Part shown: positions 1 through 9,252 of the stretch, one piece after another
Layout of the letters: each line of letters begins with the position of its first letter
How positions within the stretch are numbered: the first letter of the stretch is position 1
From: Methylumidiphilus sp963753955
GTDB taxonomy: Bacteria; Pseudomonadota; Gammaproteobacteria; Methylococcales; Methylococcaceae
Length of the DNA stretch: 64,000 bases
Direction: 5' to 3'
Assembly (NCBI GenBank): GCA_963753955.1
Contig: CAVWEM010000008.1
Coordinates: 1-64,000, forward strand
Program-made: the position numbers and the translations under genes
The notes under the pieces: generated by a model
Database searches by the model: none
What the model saw: only the letters and a program-made list of their open reading frames with translations
Told to the model about the DNA's origin: nothing

Positions 1-572
1 GGTTTGCGAGATTGCGCGGCGGACGGGCCTTTCGCGCAACGCCATCAAGAAGTGGCTGGCCTGCGACGGCGGGCGGGAGCCGAAGTGCCTGCGGGGGCCT
101 GTGCCGGCCAAGCTGACGCCGTTCGAGGCCCGGCTTCGGCAGTGGCTTGAGGCCGGCAGCCACCGCCCGAAGCGGGACCGGCGGACGGCATCGGTGCTGT
201 TTGGCTCGTTGAGGGAGCCGGGGTTTGGCGGCAGTTATTCGACGGCCAACCGCTCCACCCGGCGCTGGCTCGAGGCCGGGCCTTCGTTGTCCAAGGCCTT
301 CGTGCCGTTGGGCCCGGCTGGGGCGAGGCCTTCCGGCTCGGCTGGAGCACCGAGAACATAACCCGTCGGCGGCGTCGAACGCCGCCTGCGGGCCGCCCAC
401 ACCAAGCTGCGCGCCAGCCGCGCATTCTAACCAGGCGGCCTATCCCGCGCAGGGCCAGGAGACGGTCTTCGACGCCCACACCCGCGCCTTCCAACACCAG
501 CGTGGAGCATATGCGCAACGTGCTGTCCAGGCTGCATGGGCCCGCCCCGGCGGACAAGCTGGAGGCCGCCAT
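1..572 (+). pseudogene. IstA transposase fragment (IS21 family, copy A)
   Basis: The translated pieces match the IstA-like protein seen on the minus strand at 1941-2931: an N-terminal helix-turn-helix stretch (CEIARRTGLSRNAIKKW) followed by the basic region. The DNA from 1 to about 550 is an inverted copy of roughly 2880 down to 2340. The 5' end lies outside the window. Several indels, for example near 310, break the frame, so no full transposase can be made. It belongs with the istB remnant just downstream, giving a plus-oriented IS21 element whose right end lies near 1562. Confidence 0.75.
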
Positions 573-640
573 CAAGCTGGCTTAGGGGCCCGTGACCGAC
601 ACCGGCCGCTATGGCCGCCTGCACGGCAAGGAGGCCTGCC

Positions 641-1442
641 ATGGCTGACACCGTCAAAAAGCTCAAAGAGCCCAAGCTCTGCGGCAGGGCCCAATGCCGG
701 GCCGGGATGGCCGGCGCCGGCACAGCAAACCTGCAAATCTGCGAAGGGGTGGTCCGTCCGCTCCTGGAGGCGGAGCACACCGACCGGGGCGTCCGTTCGA
801 TCCGCTACCAGCAAGGCGGGCCAGGTTCCCCGTCCACCGCGGCCTGGCCGGCTTTAACTCGGGGCCTCCGCCGTGGACCGGGCGCTGATCGGCCAGCTCG
901 GCGACCCGGGCTTCGCCGGCTCGGCGCAGAACATCATTTTCGTCGGGGGGCCCGGCACCGGGAAAAGCCATCTGGCCACGGCGCTGGGCGTGAAGGCCAT
1001 CACCCAGCTTAGGCCAGGGCGCGCCTCTTCTCCACCCTCGGGCTGGCCAACAGCCCGGAGCGGGAAAAGGCCGCCGGGAGGCAAGGCAGGCTCGCCCACA
1101 GCCTCATGCGCGTGGGCCTGGCCATCCCTCGACGGACTGGGCTACCTGCCATTCTCACAGGACGGCGGGGCGCTGTTGTTCCACCCGCCGTCCAAGCCCT
1201 ACGAGAACACCGGCGTGATCGTCACGGCCGACCTGGCCTTCGCCGGATGGCCCGGCGTGTCCAGCGATGCCAAGATGGCCGCCGCCCTTCTGGACCGGCT
1301 GACCCGCCACTGCCACATCATCGAGACCGGCAACGAATCCTACCGCTTCGGGCACAGCCCGGAAACGGCGAAGGCCCGCATCCAGCAGCGGGAAAATGCC
1401 AAACAAGGGAAACCGAAGGAGGAAAACGAAGAACCCTTTTGA
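641..1442 (+). pseudogene. IstB-like ATPase of IS21 (frameshifted, copy A)
   Basis: IstB is the AAA+ helper ATPase of IS21 transposition. The ATG at 641 follows an AAGGAGG ribosome site and starts MADTVKKLKEPKL. The frame then breaks, and the ATPase core resumes near 873 with a Walker A motif GGPGTGKSH at about 945-971. The C-terminal part contains an arginine-finger-like region and an HCHIIETGNESYRF stretch, ending at 1442. At least two frameshifts and missing sequence make it non-functional. Its last 80 codons are duplicated in the 370-bp tandem repeat. Confidence 0.75.
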
Positions 1443-1940
1443 AGCCAAAGCGGCTACCGGAAAGGCCAAATCCCAGTAGGCTTGTCCACAGCCGGATGCC
1501 TCCCGTCCGGCTTCCCACCCCCGGTCAAAATTCAATGCAAACGGCTGGTCAGAATTCGACGCTCATCAACACGAGAACACCGGCGTGATCGTCACGGCCA
1601 ACCTGGCCTTCGCCGGATGGCCCGGCGTGTCCAGCGATGCCAAGATGGCCGCCGCCCTTCTGGACCGGCTGACCCGCCACTGCCACATCATCGAGACCGG
1701 CAACGAATCCTACCGCTTCGGGCACAGCCCGGAAACGGCGAAGGCCCGCATCCAGCAGCGGGAAAATGCCAAACAAGGGAAACCGAAGGAGGAAAACGAA
1801 GAACCCTTTTGAAGCCAAAGCGGCTACCGGAAAGGCCAAATCCCAGTAGGCTTGTCCACAGCCGGATGCCTCCCGTCCGGCTTCCCACCCCCGGTCAAAA
1901 TTCAATGCAAACGGGTGGTCAGAATTCGACGCTCATCAAC
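1201..1940. repeat. 370-bp tandem direct duplication across the IS21 right end
   Basis: Bases 1201-1570 and 1571-1940 are near-identical tandem copies. I see differences such as GCCGAC/GCCAAC and GGCTGG/GGGTGG. Each unit holds the 3' end of istB, the element's right terminal repeats and an 8-base tail TCATCAAC. The second unit abuts the inverted, truncated istA of copy B at 1941. Recombination or replication slippage between IS ends is the simplest origin. Confidence 0.9.
1523..1562 (+). repeat. IS21 right-end terminal repeats (duplicated at 1893-1932)
   Basis: GGTCAAAATTCAATGCAA at 1523-1540 and CTGGTCAGAATTCGACGC at 1545-1562 form the multiple short repeats expected at an IS21 end. The outer repeat is the inverted partner of CTGGTCAATTTTCGATGC at 3021-3038. 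The same pair recurs at 1893-1910 and 1915-1932 because of the 370-bp duplication. Confidence 0.7.
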
Positions 1941-2931
1941 ACACCGAGTACTGGTTGCGGTCCGCCGTGACCAGGCGGGTGCTGGAGGCGCGGGTGAAAA
2001 TCTCGGCATAGCCGCCGAAGGCGGCGGGCATCGGCATGAGCCGTTCCTGTTCGATGGCCAGCGCCTCGGCAATCGTCAGGGACGGATTGCCGGGATGGGC
2101 AAGCGCTTGCCACGGGGCGCGTCAACGTTCTTCAGGCCGGGCGTTGAGCGCGTCCAGGCTGTCGAAGCGGGCCTGGCGGGCGTCCTGCCGAAGCCGCTTG
2201 CGGCTGTCCCGGACGTTCTTCCCGCCACGCCCTTCTCCCGGCCCGCCGCCACGTTGCAGAGTTCCGGGCCGAGGAGGTAATGTGCCGTCATGACGCTGAA
2301 GCGGGTGTTGACGATCCGCCCCTCGCCTTTGCGGACCTTGTCCGCCGCCGTCTTCATGTTGCCGTAGACACCCCGCCGGGGAACGCCCCCAAACGCCCGG
2401 GTGTGGGCGTCGAAGACCGTCTCCTGGCCCTGCGCGGGATAGGCCGCCGGCAAGAATGCGCGGCTGGCGCGCAGCTTGGTGTGGGCGGCCCGCAGGCGGC
2501 GTTCGACGCCGCCGACGGGGGACGTCTCGGTGCTCCAGCCGAGCCGGAAGGCCTCGCCCCAGCCGGGCGCCAACGGCACGAAGGCCTTGGACAACGAAGG
2601 CCCGGCCTCGAGCCAGCGCCGGGTGGAGCGGTTGGCCGTCGAATAACTGCCGCCAAACCCCGGCTCCCTCAACGAGCCAAACAGCACCGATGCCGTCCGC
2701 CGGTCCCGCTTCGGGCGGTGGCTGCCGGCCTCAAGCCACTGCCGAAGCCGGGCCTCGAACGGCGTCAGCTTGGCCGGCACAGGCCCCCGCAGGCACTTCG
2801 GCTCCCGCCCGCCGTCGCAGGCCAGCCACTTCTTGATGGCGTTGCGCGAAAGGCCCGTCCGCCGCGCAATCTCGCAAACCGAAAGCTTGTCGCGGAAACA
2901 CATCCGCCGGATTTTTCCAAACATTGGCATT
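1941..2931 (-). pseudogene. IstA transposase (IS21 family, copy B, truncated)
   Basis: The reading starts at ATG 2931 (MPMFGKIRRM) with a DNA-binding stretch CEIARRTGLSRNAIKKW. A frame change comes before the C-terminal FGGYAEIFTRASST and DRNQYSV stretch near 1950-2030, which is typical of IstA. It is cut at 1941, where copy A's duplicated right end begins. No istB follows. Together with copy A it makes a long inverted repeat. This is a dead remnant. Confidence 0.75.
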
Positions 2932-2988
2932 GCAATCACCTCGCAAAGACCTCTGCCCAAAAAATGAGCAGAAGAGGTTGGTTACCCC

Positions 2989-3038
2989 GGTCGATTTTCA
3001 ATGCAAATCAGCCCTGAAAACTGGTCAATTTTCGATGC
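2989..3038 (-). repeat. IS21 left-end terminal repeats (copy B)
   Basis: GGTCGATTTTCAATGCAAAT at 2989-3008 and CTGGTCAATTTTCGATGC at 3021-3038 mirror the right-end repeats at 1523-1562. They lie 60-110 bp upstream of the istA start on the minus strand, as expected for the left end. The element boundary is near 3038. Confidence 0.65.
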
Positions 3039-3179
3039 CTTCCAACAATATGCTGCAAATTCTGTTGATGGCTAAAACACACATTCCACCGCTCAAATTA
3101 CATCTGCTTACGGGCTCAATCCGCTTTTGGCGCGATACCGGGACAGCATTGTGCGGATAATGTCCAACGCCGGTATCGA

Positions 3180-3670
3180 AGATGAGGCGGCTCATTCACC
3201 CAAACCCGCCAAATAGTCCGTGTTGCGCGATACGTCATAGTGGCCACCCTTGATAGCGCCGGACTCATCGTGGGTCAAATCGAAAAACGTCGGGGCGGGC
3301 AGCTATCCTGACCGGTTGGAATTGGGTGATATTTGGCGGTTTCCGCCCGCAGTTGCACCAAGTGCGGCCAACCGGCGGTTTCGGCCTGGATGCGTTCAAT
3401 CCCATTATCGCCCCAAAAGCCCGGCTCGAAGCGCGGGCGATGATGAGATAAGAAGGCCACTCGGCGTGGGTCAGTTCCTCAATGGCGTGGCTACCGGCGA
3501 ACAGCCAGACGATGCGCCGATGGGTTTGGATGGACTCGCGCAGCATCTGCAGCAAATCCACCGGAACCCCCCTCGCCCAGCTTGCGGTCTAGGTTTTCAT
3601 ATTCATCAATCGCCAGCAACAACCGCTGGCCCGCCGCCTCCAGTCGCTGGTTCCATTCGCCCTATGCGCT
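3180..3670 (-). pseudogene. AAA-type ATPase fragment, frameshifted
   Basis: Minus-strand pieces in different frames read RLMNMKT (probably a broken LLAIDEYENLD Walker B) near 3600, then DLLQMLRESIQTHRRIVWLFAGSHAIEEL around 3460-3560 and IKGGHYDVSRNTDYLAGLGE, ending near 3200. The order matches the large family of ATP-binding proteins with an ORC/Cdc6-like P-loop NTPase core. The Walker A part is missing and at least two frame changes occur. The original role cannot be told. Confidence 0.45.
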
Positions 3671-3727
3671 TGCCTTCCAAATTGCTAGACTTTAAAATTT
3701 ACAACCACAAACGATAGAGAGAGCCTG

Positions 3728-4054
3728 ATGTCACAGATCGATTTGGATGCATTGTCCGAAGAAGAATTGGAAAACCTGCTTGAGCATGCCGGGAAGGCCC
3801 TTGAGGATAGGAAGCTGTCGGTCCAGAAGGAGGGTCTGGCGAAGATCAGGGAGATCGCCGCCAGCATCGGGATCCAGGTGACTTTCGGGAAGGTCGAGGG
3901 AAAACCGTCGAATCGCCGTGGCGGCAAGGTCGCCACCAGGTACATCGACCCTTCCAACCCCAAGCATAAGTGGTCCGGGCGCGGCGTGAAACCGAGATGG
4001 TTGCGCGAACTGATCGGACAGGGCCGCTCCCCGGACGAGTTCCTCGTTTCCTAG
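3728..4054 (+). CDS. H-NS family nucleoid protein
   Basis: This 108-residue protein has the H-NS layout: a charged, helical N-terminal oligomerisation region (residues 5-60) and a C-terminal DNA-binding segment (about 70-108) with YIDPSNPKHKWSGRGVKPRW, close to the family's KYRDP..TWSGRGRKP motif. It would bind AT-rich DNA and silence acquired genes in the nucleoid. ATG 3728 follows an AGAGAGAGC purine run. It looks intact, unlike its neighbours, and no partner gene is adjacent. Such single H-NS genes often travel with accessory DNA. Confidence 0.85.
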   Translation: MSQIDLDALSEEELENLLEHAGKALEDRKLSVQKEGLAKIREIAASIGIQVTFGKVEGKPSNRRGGKVATRYIDPSNPKHKWSGRGVKPRWLRELIGQGRSPDEFLVS

Positions 4055-4059
4055 CGCCG

Positions 4060-4455
4060 GCGGAATGGCGGTCGGCAACCGGGAACAGCGCTCCAGGATG
4101 CGCTCCCAGCCATTGCGGGCTGCGATGGCTTCGCGCAGGATATCGACGGATTTCCCGGCGTCGGACGCCTGTCCGATCTCGAAGAGCGGCATACGCCGAT
4201 CCGCCGGGTGCCAGCCAAGTTCCCGGATGCGGCGGTAAGCCTCGCAGGCCTGCGCGAATGTCTCACGCCTGGCGAAGTCGATATCGATCAGCCACTCGCG
4301 GCCCCGGATTTTGCGCAGTCCGATGGTTTGGCGCTTGCAGTTGCGGAAAACATGCGCCGCTTCGTGGGCCAGGAAGACTTCAAAAAGGCTCTCTTCCCGG
4401 AAATAGTCTGCGGACAGGCAAAAGGTGCTCCCCTCGCTGAGCCCGACAGGCAGGG
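4060..4455 (-). pseudogene. Zincin-like metallopeptidase fragment (HEAAH)
   Basis: The minus strand from 4440 downward reads LSADYFREESLFEVFLAHEA followed by AHVFRNCKRQ. HEAAH fits the HExxH zinc-binding signature of gluzincin or ImmA-like peptidases. The N-terminus is missing: the frame opens only at the junction with the alpha/beta hydrolase fragment near 4455. Downstream it stays open into the antisense of the H-NS gene, so the native end is also unclear. I infer a truncated gene of unknown substrate. Confidence 0.45.
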
Positions 4456-4477
4456 GTGTCCCCCCAGAAAGAATCTG

Positions 4478-4723
4478 TTAATCAACATTGAATTTTTTCC
4501 ACCACGGAATTGTGTGGATCCTCGGTAGCCGCGTTGATCCAGGGCAATGACGCGCAAAGTCGGCGGCGGCCAACGCCGGGATCTGATGACGCCACGCATA
4601 CCAGTACTCCGGGAAGCCGTGCAGCAGGATGACCAGCGGGCCGCTTCCGCACTCCACATAATGCAAGCGCACGGCGTTGACGGCCGCATGGCGATGAATC
4701 CAATCCTCCGGGCCTATGGCCAT
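4478..4723 (-). pseudogene. Alpha/beta hydrolase N-terminal fragment
   Basis: ATG 4723 starts a typical epoxide-hydrolase-like N-terminus: VRLHYVECGSGPLVILLHGF with the oxyanion HGFPEYWYAWR motif at residues 35-45. A frame change follows near 4560, after which the next frame reads VIALDQRGYRGST, the strand preceding the nucleophile elbow. Nothing homologous follows, so only about the first 75 residues of a roughly 290-residue enzyme remain. The nucleophile, acid and histidine are absent, so it cannot be active. Confidence 0.7.
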
Positions 4724-4726
4724 GGG

Positions 4727-5175
4727 TTACGGTTCCTTGGGAGGACGCGCCTTGATCAGCTTGACCAAGCCGTTCGCCGTCATGTCCCCGACCGATTCCA
4801 GCACAAGCCCTGCGGTCTGGGCATTCTCCACCGTCCGCCGGTTGATGTTCGCGCCGACCATCCTTAGCACCAAGGGGTTGACGAAGTCCATCAGCCAGCC
4901 GATGAAGGGGCGATCCAGGCGCACATGCTCCAGAAGAAGGATTTTTCCCCGGGGCCTCACCACGCGGGCAAGTTCTTTCATGCCTAGTACGGGATCGGAG
5001 ACCGAGCAGAACACAAACGCCGCCATCGCCGCATCGAAGCTGTCGTTAGGGAAATCCAAGGCCTGGACGTCCATCTCGCGCAGCTCGACGGCGACGGCCT
5101 AGCGGTCGGCGCCTCGGCGGGCTTGCGCCAACATGCGGTCGCTCAGGTCGATGCCGAAAAATTCGGTGTCTTCCT
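4727..5175 (-). pseudogene. Class I SAM methyltransferase fragment
   Basis: The translation contains FFGIDLSDRMLAQARRGADR (motif II region) in one frame and MDVQALDFPNDSFDAAMAAF with RVVRPRGKILLLEH in the next, typical of UbiE/menaquinone-type methyltransferases. The glycine-rich motif I is missing, and the 5' side runs straight into the glycerol kinase remnant. The C-terminus ends at 4727, four bases from the alpha/beta hydrolase start. The substrate is unknown; the fragment is probably inactive. Confidence 0.6.
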
Positions 5176-5289
5176 GGCCGGATCGGCGTCGATCTGTTCC
5201 GCCACGATGTCGGATCCCCAGTGGTCGCCGAAATCGGACAAAAAACCGATGGCCATGCCTGGGCGCGTGGGAACCCCGCCACGTGGTCC

Positions 5290-5528
5290 AGCAGCCATTG
5301 CAGCTTGGGTCCTGAGAAATAGGTGGCGACGGGAAGCCCGGCCCTGGCTGAAAACTTGGAGTAGGTGTTCTGCCAGATTTCGACCGGGTCGTGCTCCACC
5401 CATCCCGGTCGCGGGTAGATTTGCCGGTGTTCCAGTTGCCCGAAGGCCACGGCCGTTCCGGCACGGTCAAACAACATGCAGCGGGTGCTGGTGGTGCTTT
5501 GGTCGATGGCGGCGATGATGCGGGGCAT
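5290..5528 (-). pseudogene. glpK: Glycerol kinase N-terminal remnant with internal deletion
   Basis: From ATG 5528 the reading MPRIIAAIDQSTTSTRCMLF followed by YPRPGWVEHDPVEIWQNT is the FGGY-kinase phosphate-1 region of glycerol kinase. It then jumps to GLPVATYFSGPKLQWLLDHV, which normally lies about 60-70 residues further on. The fragment ends near 5290. An in-frame-looking internal deletion plus loss of the whole C-terminal domain makes it inactive. Confidence 0.7.
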
Positions 5529-5811
5529 GGCCTTGTGGATGGCTTCCGCCATGGCCTTGCGGTGGATGTCGAAGAGGATTTTAGTTTGATGTGGCGGAAT
5601 CATAGCAAGCCTCTGCCTCCTTCCGCATTTTTTCTTGCGAAACCCGGCCCTCAAGCGAGGAAGTCCCGAATGCCTGATTTCAAACTCGCGCCGCCGACGC
5701 TCCGATTCCGCCAAGCGGCCAACCCAGAGCCTGGTGCAGCCGATGCTCCGGCACACTGCCTTTTCTCGCACGATGCGCTGGCGCGCTTTCCAGTTTCCCG
5801 GCCACGCTCCG

Positions 5812-6423
5812 TCAACTCCTGTCGGCCCGCAACGGCCCGCCCCAGATATTTTCGAAGACGAATTCGCTTAACTTTCGCCGCGAGCGAGGGGCGCGATCCC
5901 TGGCCTGAAGTTCCTCCGGGAGATTGCAGCCGTCGCCAAGATAGCCGATGGCAATCGCCGTTAGAGGCTCCGCTGCTTCCGGCAGCTTGTACAACTCGCG
6001 AACCCGGCCGGGGACGATGTCCATCATCTGATGCACGGAGAGCCCCCTGGCCGTGGCCTCCAGGGACAGGTTCCCGGCCGCCAGCCCGAGGTCATGCCGC
6101 CCCGCCTTGTTCGGCCGCCCGTCCCGGGCAAAGTTGAGCATCGCGACGCCGATGAGCAGCACGGGTGCGTGCTTCGCCCAAGCCTGGTTGGCCTCCGCCA
6201 GGCAGGACAGGAGCTTCGCGAACGCCTCCGGGTCGGCCCGGCGGGCCAGGATATAGCGCCAAGGCTGTTCGTTGCAGGAGGAAGGCGCCCAGCGGGCGGC
6301 CTCAAGGAGGGCAAGCAAGTCCTCTGTGGCTACGTCCCTCTCCGCGAAACCGCAGGGGCTCCACCGGTTTGCCAAACACACCTCAATCGGGTGGTCGGCA
6401 TGGGCATTTTTAACGTGGGTCAT
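5812..6423 (-). CDS. Nitroreductase family FMN oxidoreductase
   Basis: A protein of about 203 residues of the nitroreductase fold, which binds FMN and reduces substrates with NAD(P)H. Visible landmarks are ANRWSPCGFAERDV near residue 20, EAARWAPSSCNEQPWRYI (the FMN-contacting stretch), LGLAAGNLSLEATARGL in the middle and AIAIGYLGD towards the end. I prefer ATG 6423 because AGGAG lies 8 bases upstream; ATG 6429 would leave only 2 bases. It follows the pirin remnant by 11 bases, a common pairing. It looks complete. Confidence 0.85.
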   Translation of the reverse strand: MTHVKNAHADHPIEVCLANRWSPCGFAERDVATEDLLALLEAARWAPSSCNEQPWRYILARRADPEAFAKLLSCLAEANQAWAKHAPVLLIGVAMLNFARDGRPNKAGRHDLGLAAGNLSLEATARGLSVHQMMDIVPGRVRELYKLPEAAEPLTAIAIGYLGDGCNLPEELQARDRAPRSRRKLSEFVFENIWGGPLRADRS

Positions 6424-6434
6424 CGTCATCACTC

Positions 6435-6647
6435 CTAGGCGAGGTCGAAAACAAGCATCTCGGCTGGACTGTCGGCCACCATCGACAGCCTGGCCTCGTG
6501 ACTGATGGCGGAGCCATCGCCTTCCTGAAGGCTGCGGAAACCCATGTGCTGCGGGTTGTGATAGTCGGCGAAGGTGAACGTGTGACAGTTGTCCAGCCAC
6601 CCATGCCGGGCGTGTCCCCGGTCGCAAGCTTTACGGATCTGAATCAT
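6435..6647 (-). pseudogene. Pirin family protein with large internal deletion
   Basis: The 70-residue reading starts with the pirin N-terminus (MIQIRKACDRGHARHGWLDN, then TFTFADYHNPQHMGFRSL). It switches at once to the C-terminal EGDGSAISHEARLSMVADSP and ends in VLVFDLA. Normal pirins of this type have about 230 residues, so some 160 residues, including the metal-binding histidines of the cupin core, are gone while the reading frame is kept. It is probably a deletion product without quercetinase-like activity. Confidence 0.7.
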
Positions 6648-6774
6648 CGCAAAGTATCCATTCGGTAGATCGGTTGGACATTAGACACCAAGATCCGCGT
6701 CCCCGTCCAAGGGCACGGCCAGGAGTCGGAACCGGCAAACCCCAAGCTGGCCTGTCGGCGGGACGCCTCACACC

Positions 6775-6895
6775 GCCCGGCCCGCCGCCTGCGCGGCCAG
6801 TTTCAACAGCTCGACTAGGTCGAGCACACGTGCGAGGTAGTGGTCCTTGACTTGGTAAAGAACCTTGCCTGTGCCGGTCAACTCCTAGTCCATTC
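6775..6895 (-). pseudogene. Possible ArsR-like regulator C-terminal scrap
   Basis: The minus strand reads LTGTGKVLYQVKDHYLARVL followed by DLVELLKLAAQAAGRAV and a stop near 6775. This resembles the C-terminal wing and last helix of ArsR-type winged-helix regulators. It is preceded by an in-frame stop and lies against the left end of the DDE insertion sequence at 6904, so the rest is lost. The match is short and the call weak. Confidence 0.3.
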
Positions 6896-6903
6896 CAATC
6901 CGG

Positions 6904-8241
6904 ACATGAGTCTGAAGCGGGGATGCTGAAATCTGCTTAGGCGGCGTTATTCTGGGAAGCGTTAATGGATTGGAAGAGTTCTTTGCGGGCCTGGTTGAGC
7001 ATGCGCACGGTCTCATTATCAGATTGTTTTAGGGCGATTGAATCCAGGGTTTGGAACGAGACGCCGGGGTTGAGGAAGGTCTCGGCGTCGGGCAAGGATT
7101 TGAGTTTGTCGTACGGCGTCATCATGTTTTCGTAGCGGTACCGTTTGGTGATGCGGCCCTTGCCGTCGGCGGCCTCTTCCGGGAAGAAACAGGGCCGGTG
7201 GAAGTTGAGGTAAGGGGAGAGGATATCCAAGGTGAAGTCGTTGACCTGCGAGGCATGGCATCCCGGAATGTGGGCGTGGCCAAGCTGCTTGCGCACCACC
7301 GAGCCGTTCTTGCTTTCCACCAGGGCGTTGTCGTTGCTGCGGCGGGCGCGGGACTTGGTGAACTCCTGGATGTGGAGGCGGTTGAGCAAGGCGGCGACCT
7401 GGCGGTTGATGTACTCGGAGCCGTTGTCGGCGCGGAAGCCCAGGATCGCAAAGGGAAAGGCCAGGATCAGCCGCTCCAGCAGGGGCAGCAGGAAACGTCC
7501 GTTGATCCGCTCGACGGCGGCGACGAACTGGAACTGCGTCACCTCGTCGACGGCGTTGATGAGGTACAGGCCTTTGATCCCGTCCAGGTCGCCTTGGTGG
7601 ACGCTGTCGATGCGCAGATAACCGGGCTGGCCTTGCGGCCTTGGCTTGCGGCGCTCGCCGATGTTGACGGCTGTCGGGCGTGTCTTGTCGATGGCAACCC
7701 GCTGTCGCTGATAGGTCTTGGAATGGCGGAGGTTGTAGAGGTGGTCATTGGAGATGGCCGCCAGGCGTTCGAAGCGCGGATCGCCGAAGACCCGGAAGGC
7801 CCGCTCGCAAAGCTTCTTGGTGGCAGGCCCCGAGAGTGTCCCGTGGAGGGCGTACAGCTCGGCCAGCATGAGGACGTCGGCGGGCGTATAGCGTTTGGCG
7901 AAAGGCCTAGCGGGCGGCTTGTGGCGGTGATCCTCCAAGCGGCCTTGGGCGCGGAACCGGGCGATCAGGCGGGTCAGTTGCTGGCGGGAAAGGCCGGACA
8001 CCTTGGCCAGGTAGCGTCTGGCCAAGCCCTTGTCCCGCTTTTTCAAGCGGGGATAGCCCAGGCCTTCCAGCGTGTCGGCGATGAAGGCGTAAGCCTGCTT
8101 ACGATCCGGGATGTGAAGTTCGAAGGGCTGGCTGCCGTCCAGGAATGCCCGGATTTGATCCAGGGTGGGTGGGTTTGAAGTCTTGAGGGTCACGATCATG
8201 CTCCGATGATCCCAGACCAACGCCCCTGTTCAGACTCATGT
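6904..8241 (-). mobile_element. Intact DDE-type insertion sequence (IS481/ISNCY-like), about 1.34 kb
   Basis: Terminal inverted repeats ACATGAGTCTGAAGCGGGG at 6904-6922 and CCCCTGTTCAGACTCATGT at 8223-8241 match in 17 of 19 positions and bracket one transposase gene. I see no convincing target duplication. The right end lies directly against the stop codon of the DUF6635-like gene, and the left end against a regulator scrap. Confidence 0.8.
6937..8199 (-). CDS. Transposase with integrase core (DDE)
   Basis: A 420-residue protein starting at ATG 8199 (MIVTLKTSNPPTL). It has an N-terminal helix-turn-helix region (about 60-110, VSGLSRQQLTRLIARF) and an rve integrase core from about 190. The catalytic acids are visible: D in LRIDSVHQGD, D in FRADNGSEYI and E in NALVESKNG. 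The frame is unbroken and both terminal repeats are present, so the element may still be active. Subfamily placement is by general resemblance only. Confidence 0.85.
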   Translation of the reverse strand: MIVTLKTSNPPTLDQIRAFLDGSQPFELHIPDRKQAYAFIADTLEGLGYPRLKKRDKGLARRYLAKVSGLSRQQLTRLIARFRAQGRLEDHRHKPPARPFAKRYTPADVLMLAELYALHGTLSGPATKKLCERAFRVFGDPRFERLAAISNDHLYNLRHSKTYQRQRVAIDKTRPTAVNIGERRKPRPQGQPGYLRIDSVHQGDLDGIKGLYLINAVDEVTQFQFVAAVERINGRFLLPLLERLILAFPFAILGFRADNGSEYINRQVAALLNRLHIQEFTKSRARRSNDNALVESKNGSVVRKQLGHAHIPGCHASQVNDFTLDILSPYLNFHRPCFFPEEAADGKGRITKRYRYENMMTPYDKLKSLPDAETFLNPGVSFQTLDSIALKQSDNETVRMLNQARKELFQSINASQNNAA

Positions 8242-8242
8242 G

Positions 8243-9136
8243 TCATTGGAAAAGGCTCTCCTCACCCAGCGCCCGGACAAACCGCTCCAGCCGACGACGA
8301 TGGAAGCCTGTCTTCGTCAGCAAGGGATCGACCGCCATCATGGACAAGGCGGCGAGAATGCCGGTCGCGGCCATCAAGGCTCCGGTCTATGCGGCGACCA
8401 GGCCCATCGACGCGCTCGCCGGAAACACGCCGTAATACAAGGCTCCCAGAGTGGGGCCCAGCCAGAAGTTGGCGACCGCCGCCGCCAGTGTCCCGTCTGC
8501 TGAAAGCATGCCCGGCGTGGCTTTTTCAAAGGCGGCATAGCCGGCCGCCAAGTTGATGAGGTTGCCGGCCAGCTCGGAGACCGCCAGCTTGCTCTTCCCG
8601 TATTCGGCCAGATGGGACTCAAGGGCATCGCGGAATGCGGGAGTCCGGCTTTCCTGCCCGATGGCCGCCAGATAACCGGCGCAGCGGGCCGACAATTCGG
8701 GGTCGTCGAGAATCGCTTCCAGCAAGGCGTCTTTGCCCGACACGCGCGTCCCGTCCGAGTAGGGCAATTCGAGCAATTCGGTTTGGATCAGCCAGTTGAT
8801 CTCCTTGTCGTATTCGGTCTTAAGGCCCGGAGGAATCTTGCCCAGCGCCTGGCCAAGCCGCCGGGCGCCGAGCTTTTCCAACATAGGTGCCGAGGTTTGG
8901 GCCAGGAAGGCGGGCAAGCTCCAGAGCATGTTGAGCGGGATTTTGTAAACGTCTCGGCCTAGGGTTTTCCGGTGCAGGGCAAACGCGCTGCGAAAGGAAA
9001 AATGGCACTGGATGAACTCGGGGATTTTCGCTTGTCGGCTGGCGACATAGGCGGCGACGCCCCGCTCCACCGCCTGTTCGGTCTGCCGACGTTCGTCTGG
9101 GCTTAACTGGCTTGTGGCAAAACAGTCATTCTTCAT
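8243..9136 (-). pseudogene. DUF6635-like hypothetical protein with in-frame amber codon
   Basis: From ATG 9136 the reading MKNDCFATSQLSPDERRQTE runs 249 codons to a TAG at 8387-8389. Without that stop the same frame continues TGALMAATGILAALSMMAVD and ends with ALGEESLFQ and TGA at 8243-8245, immediately before the IS inverted repeat. Two hydrophobic stretches near the C-terminus (LINLAAGYAAF, FWLGPTLGALYYGVF) suggest membrane association. The function is unknown. The amber codon removes about the last 47 residues. An IS3 lies 85 bases upstream. Confidence 0.55.
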
Positions 9137-9252
9137 ACGGACGGGCCTCCAAGTCTTGGCCTGTCAAGGGATGTTGCCATCGTGCGGTTTGGCGTCGCCG
9201 CCTTCGTGCTGCCCCTTTATAGTGGACCCCAGTTTTCGGACAATCATTTAAG

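Noticed and set aside
7051..8178. 375-codon open frame opposite the DDE transposase
   Set aside because: Antisense shadow; the minus-strand frame carries the full DDE motif set.
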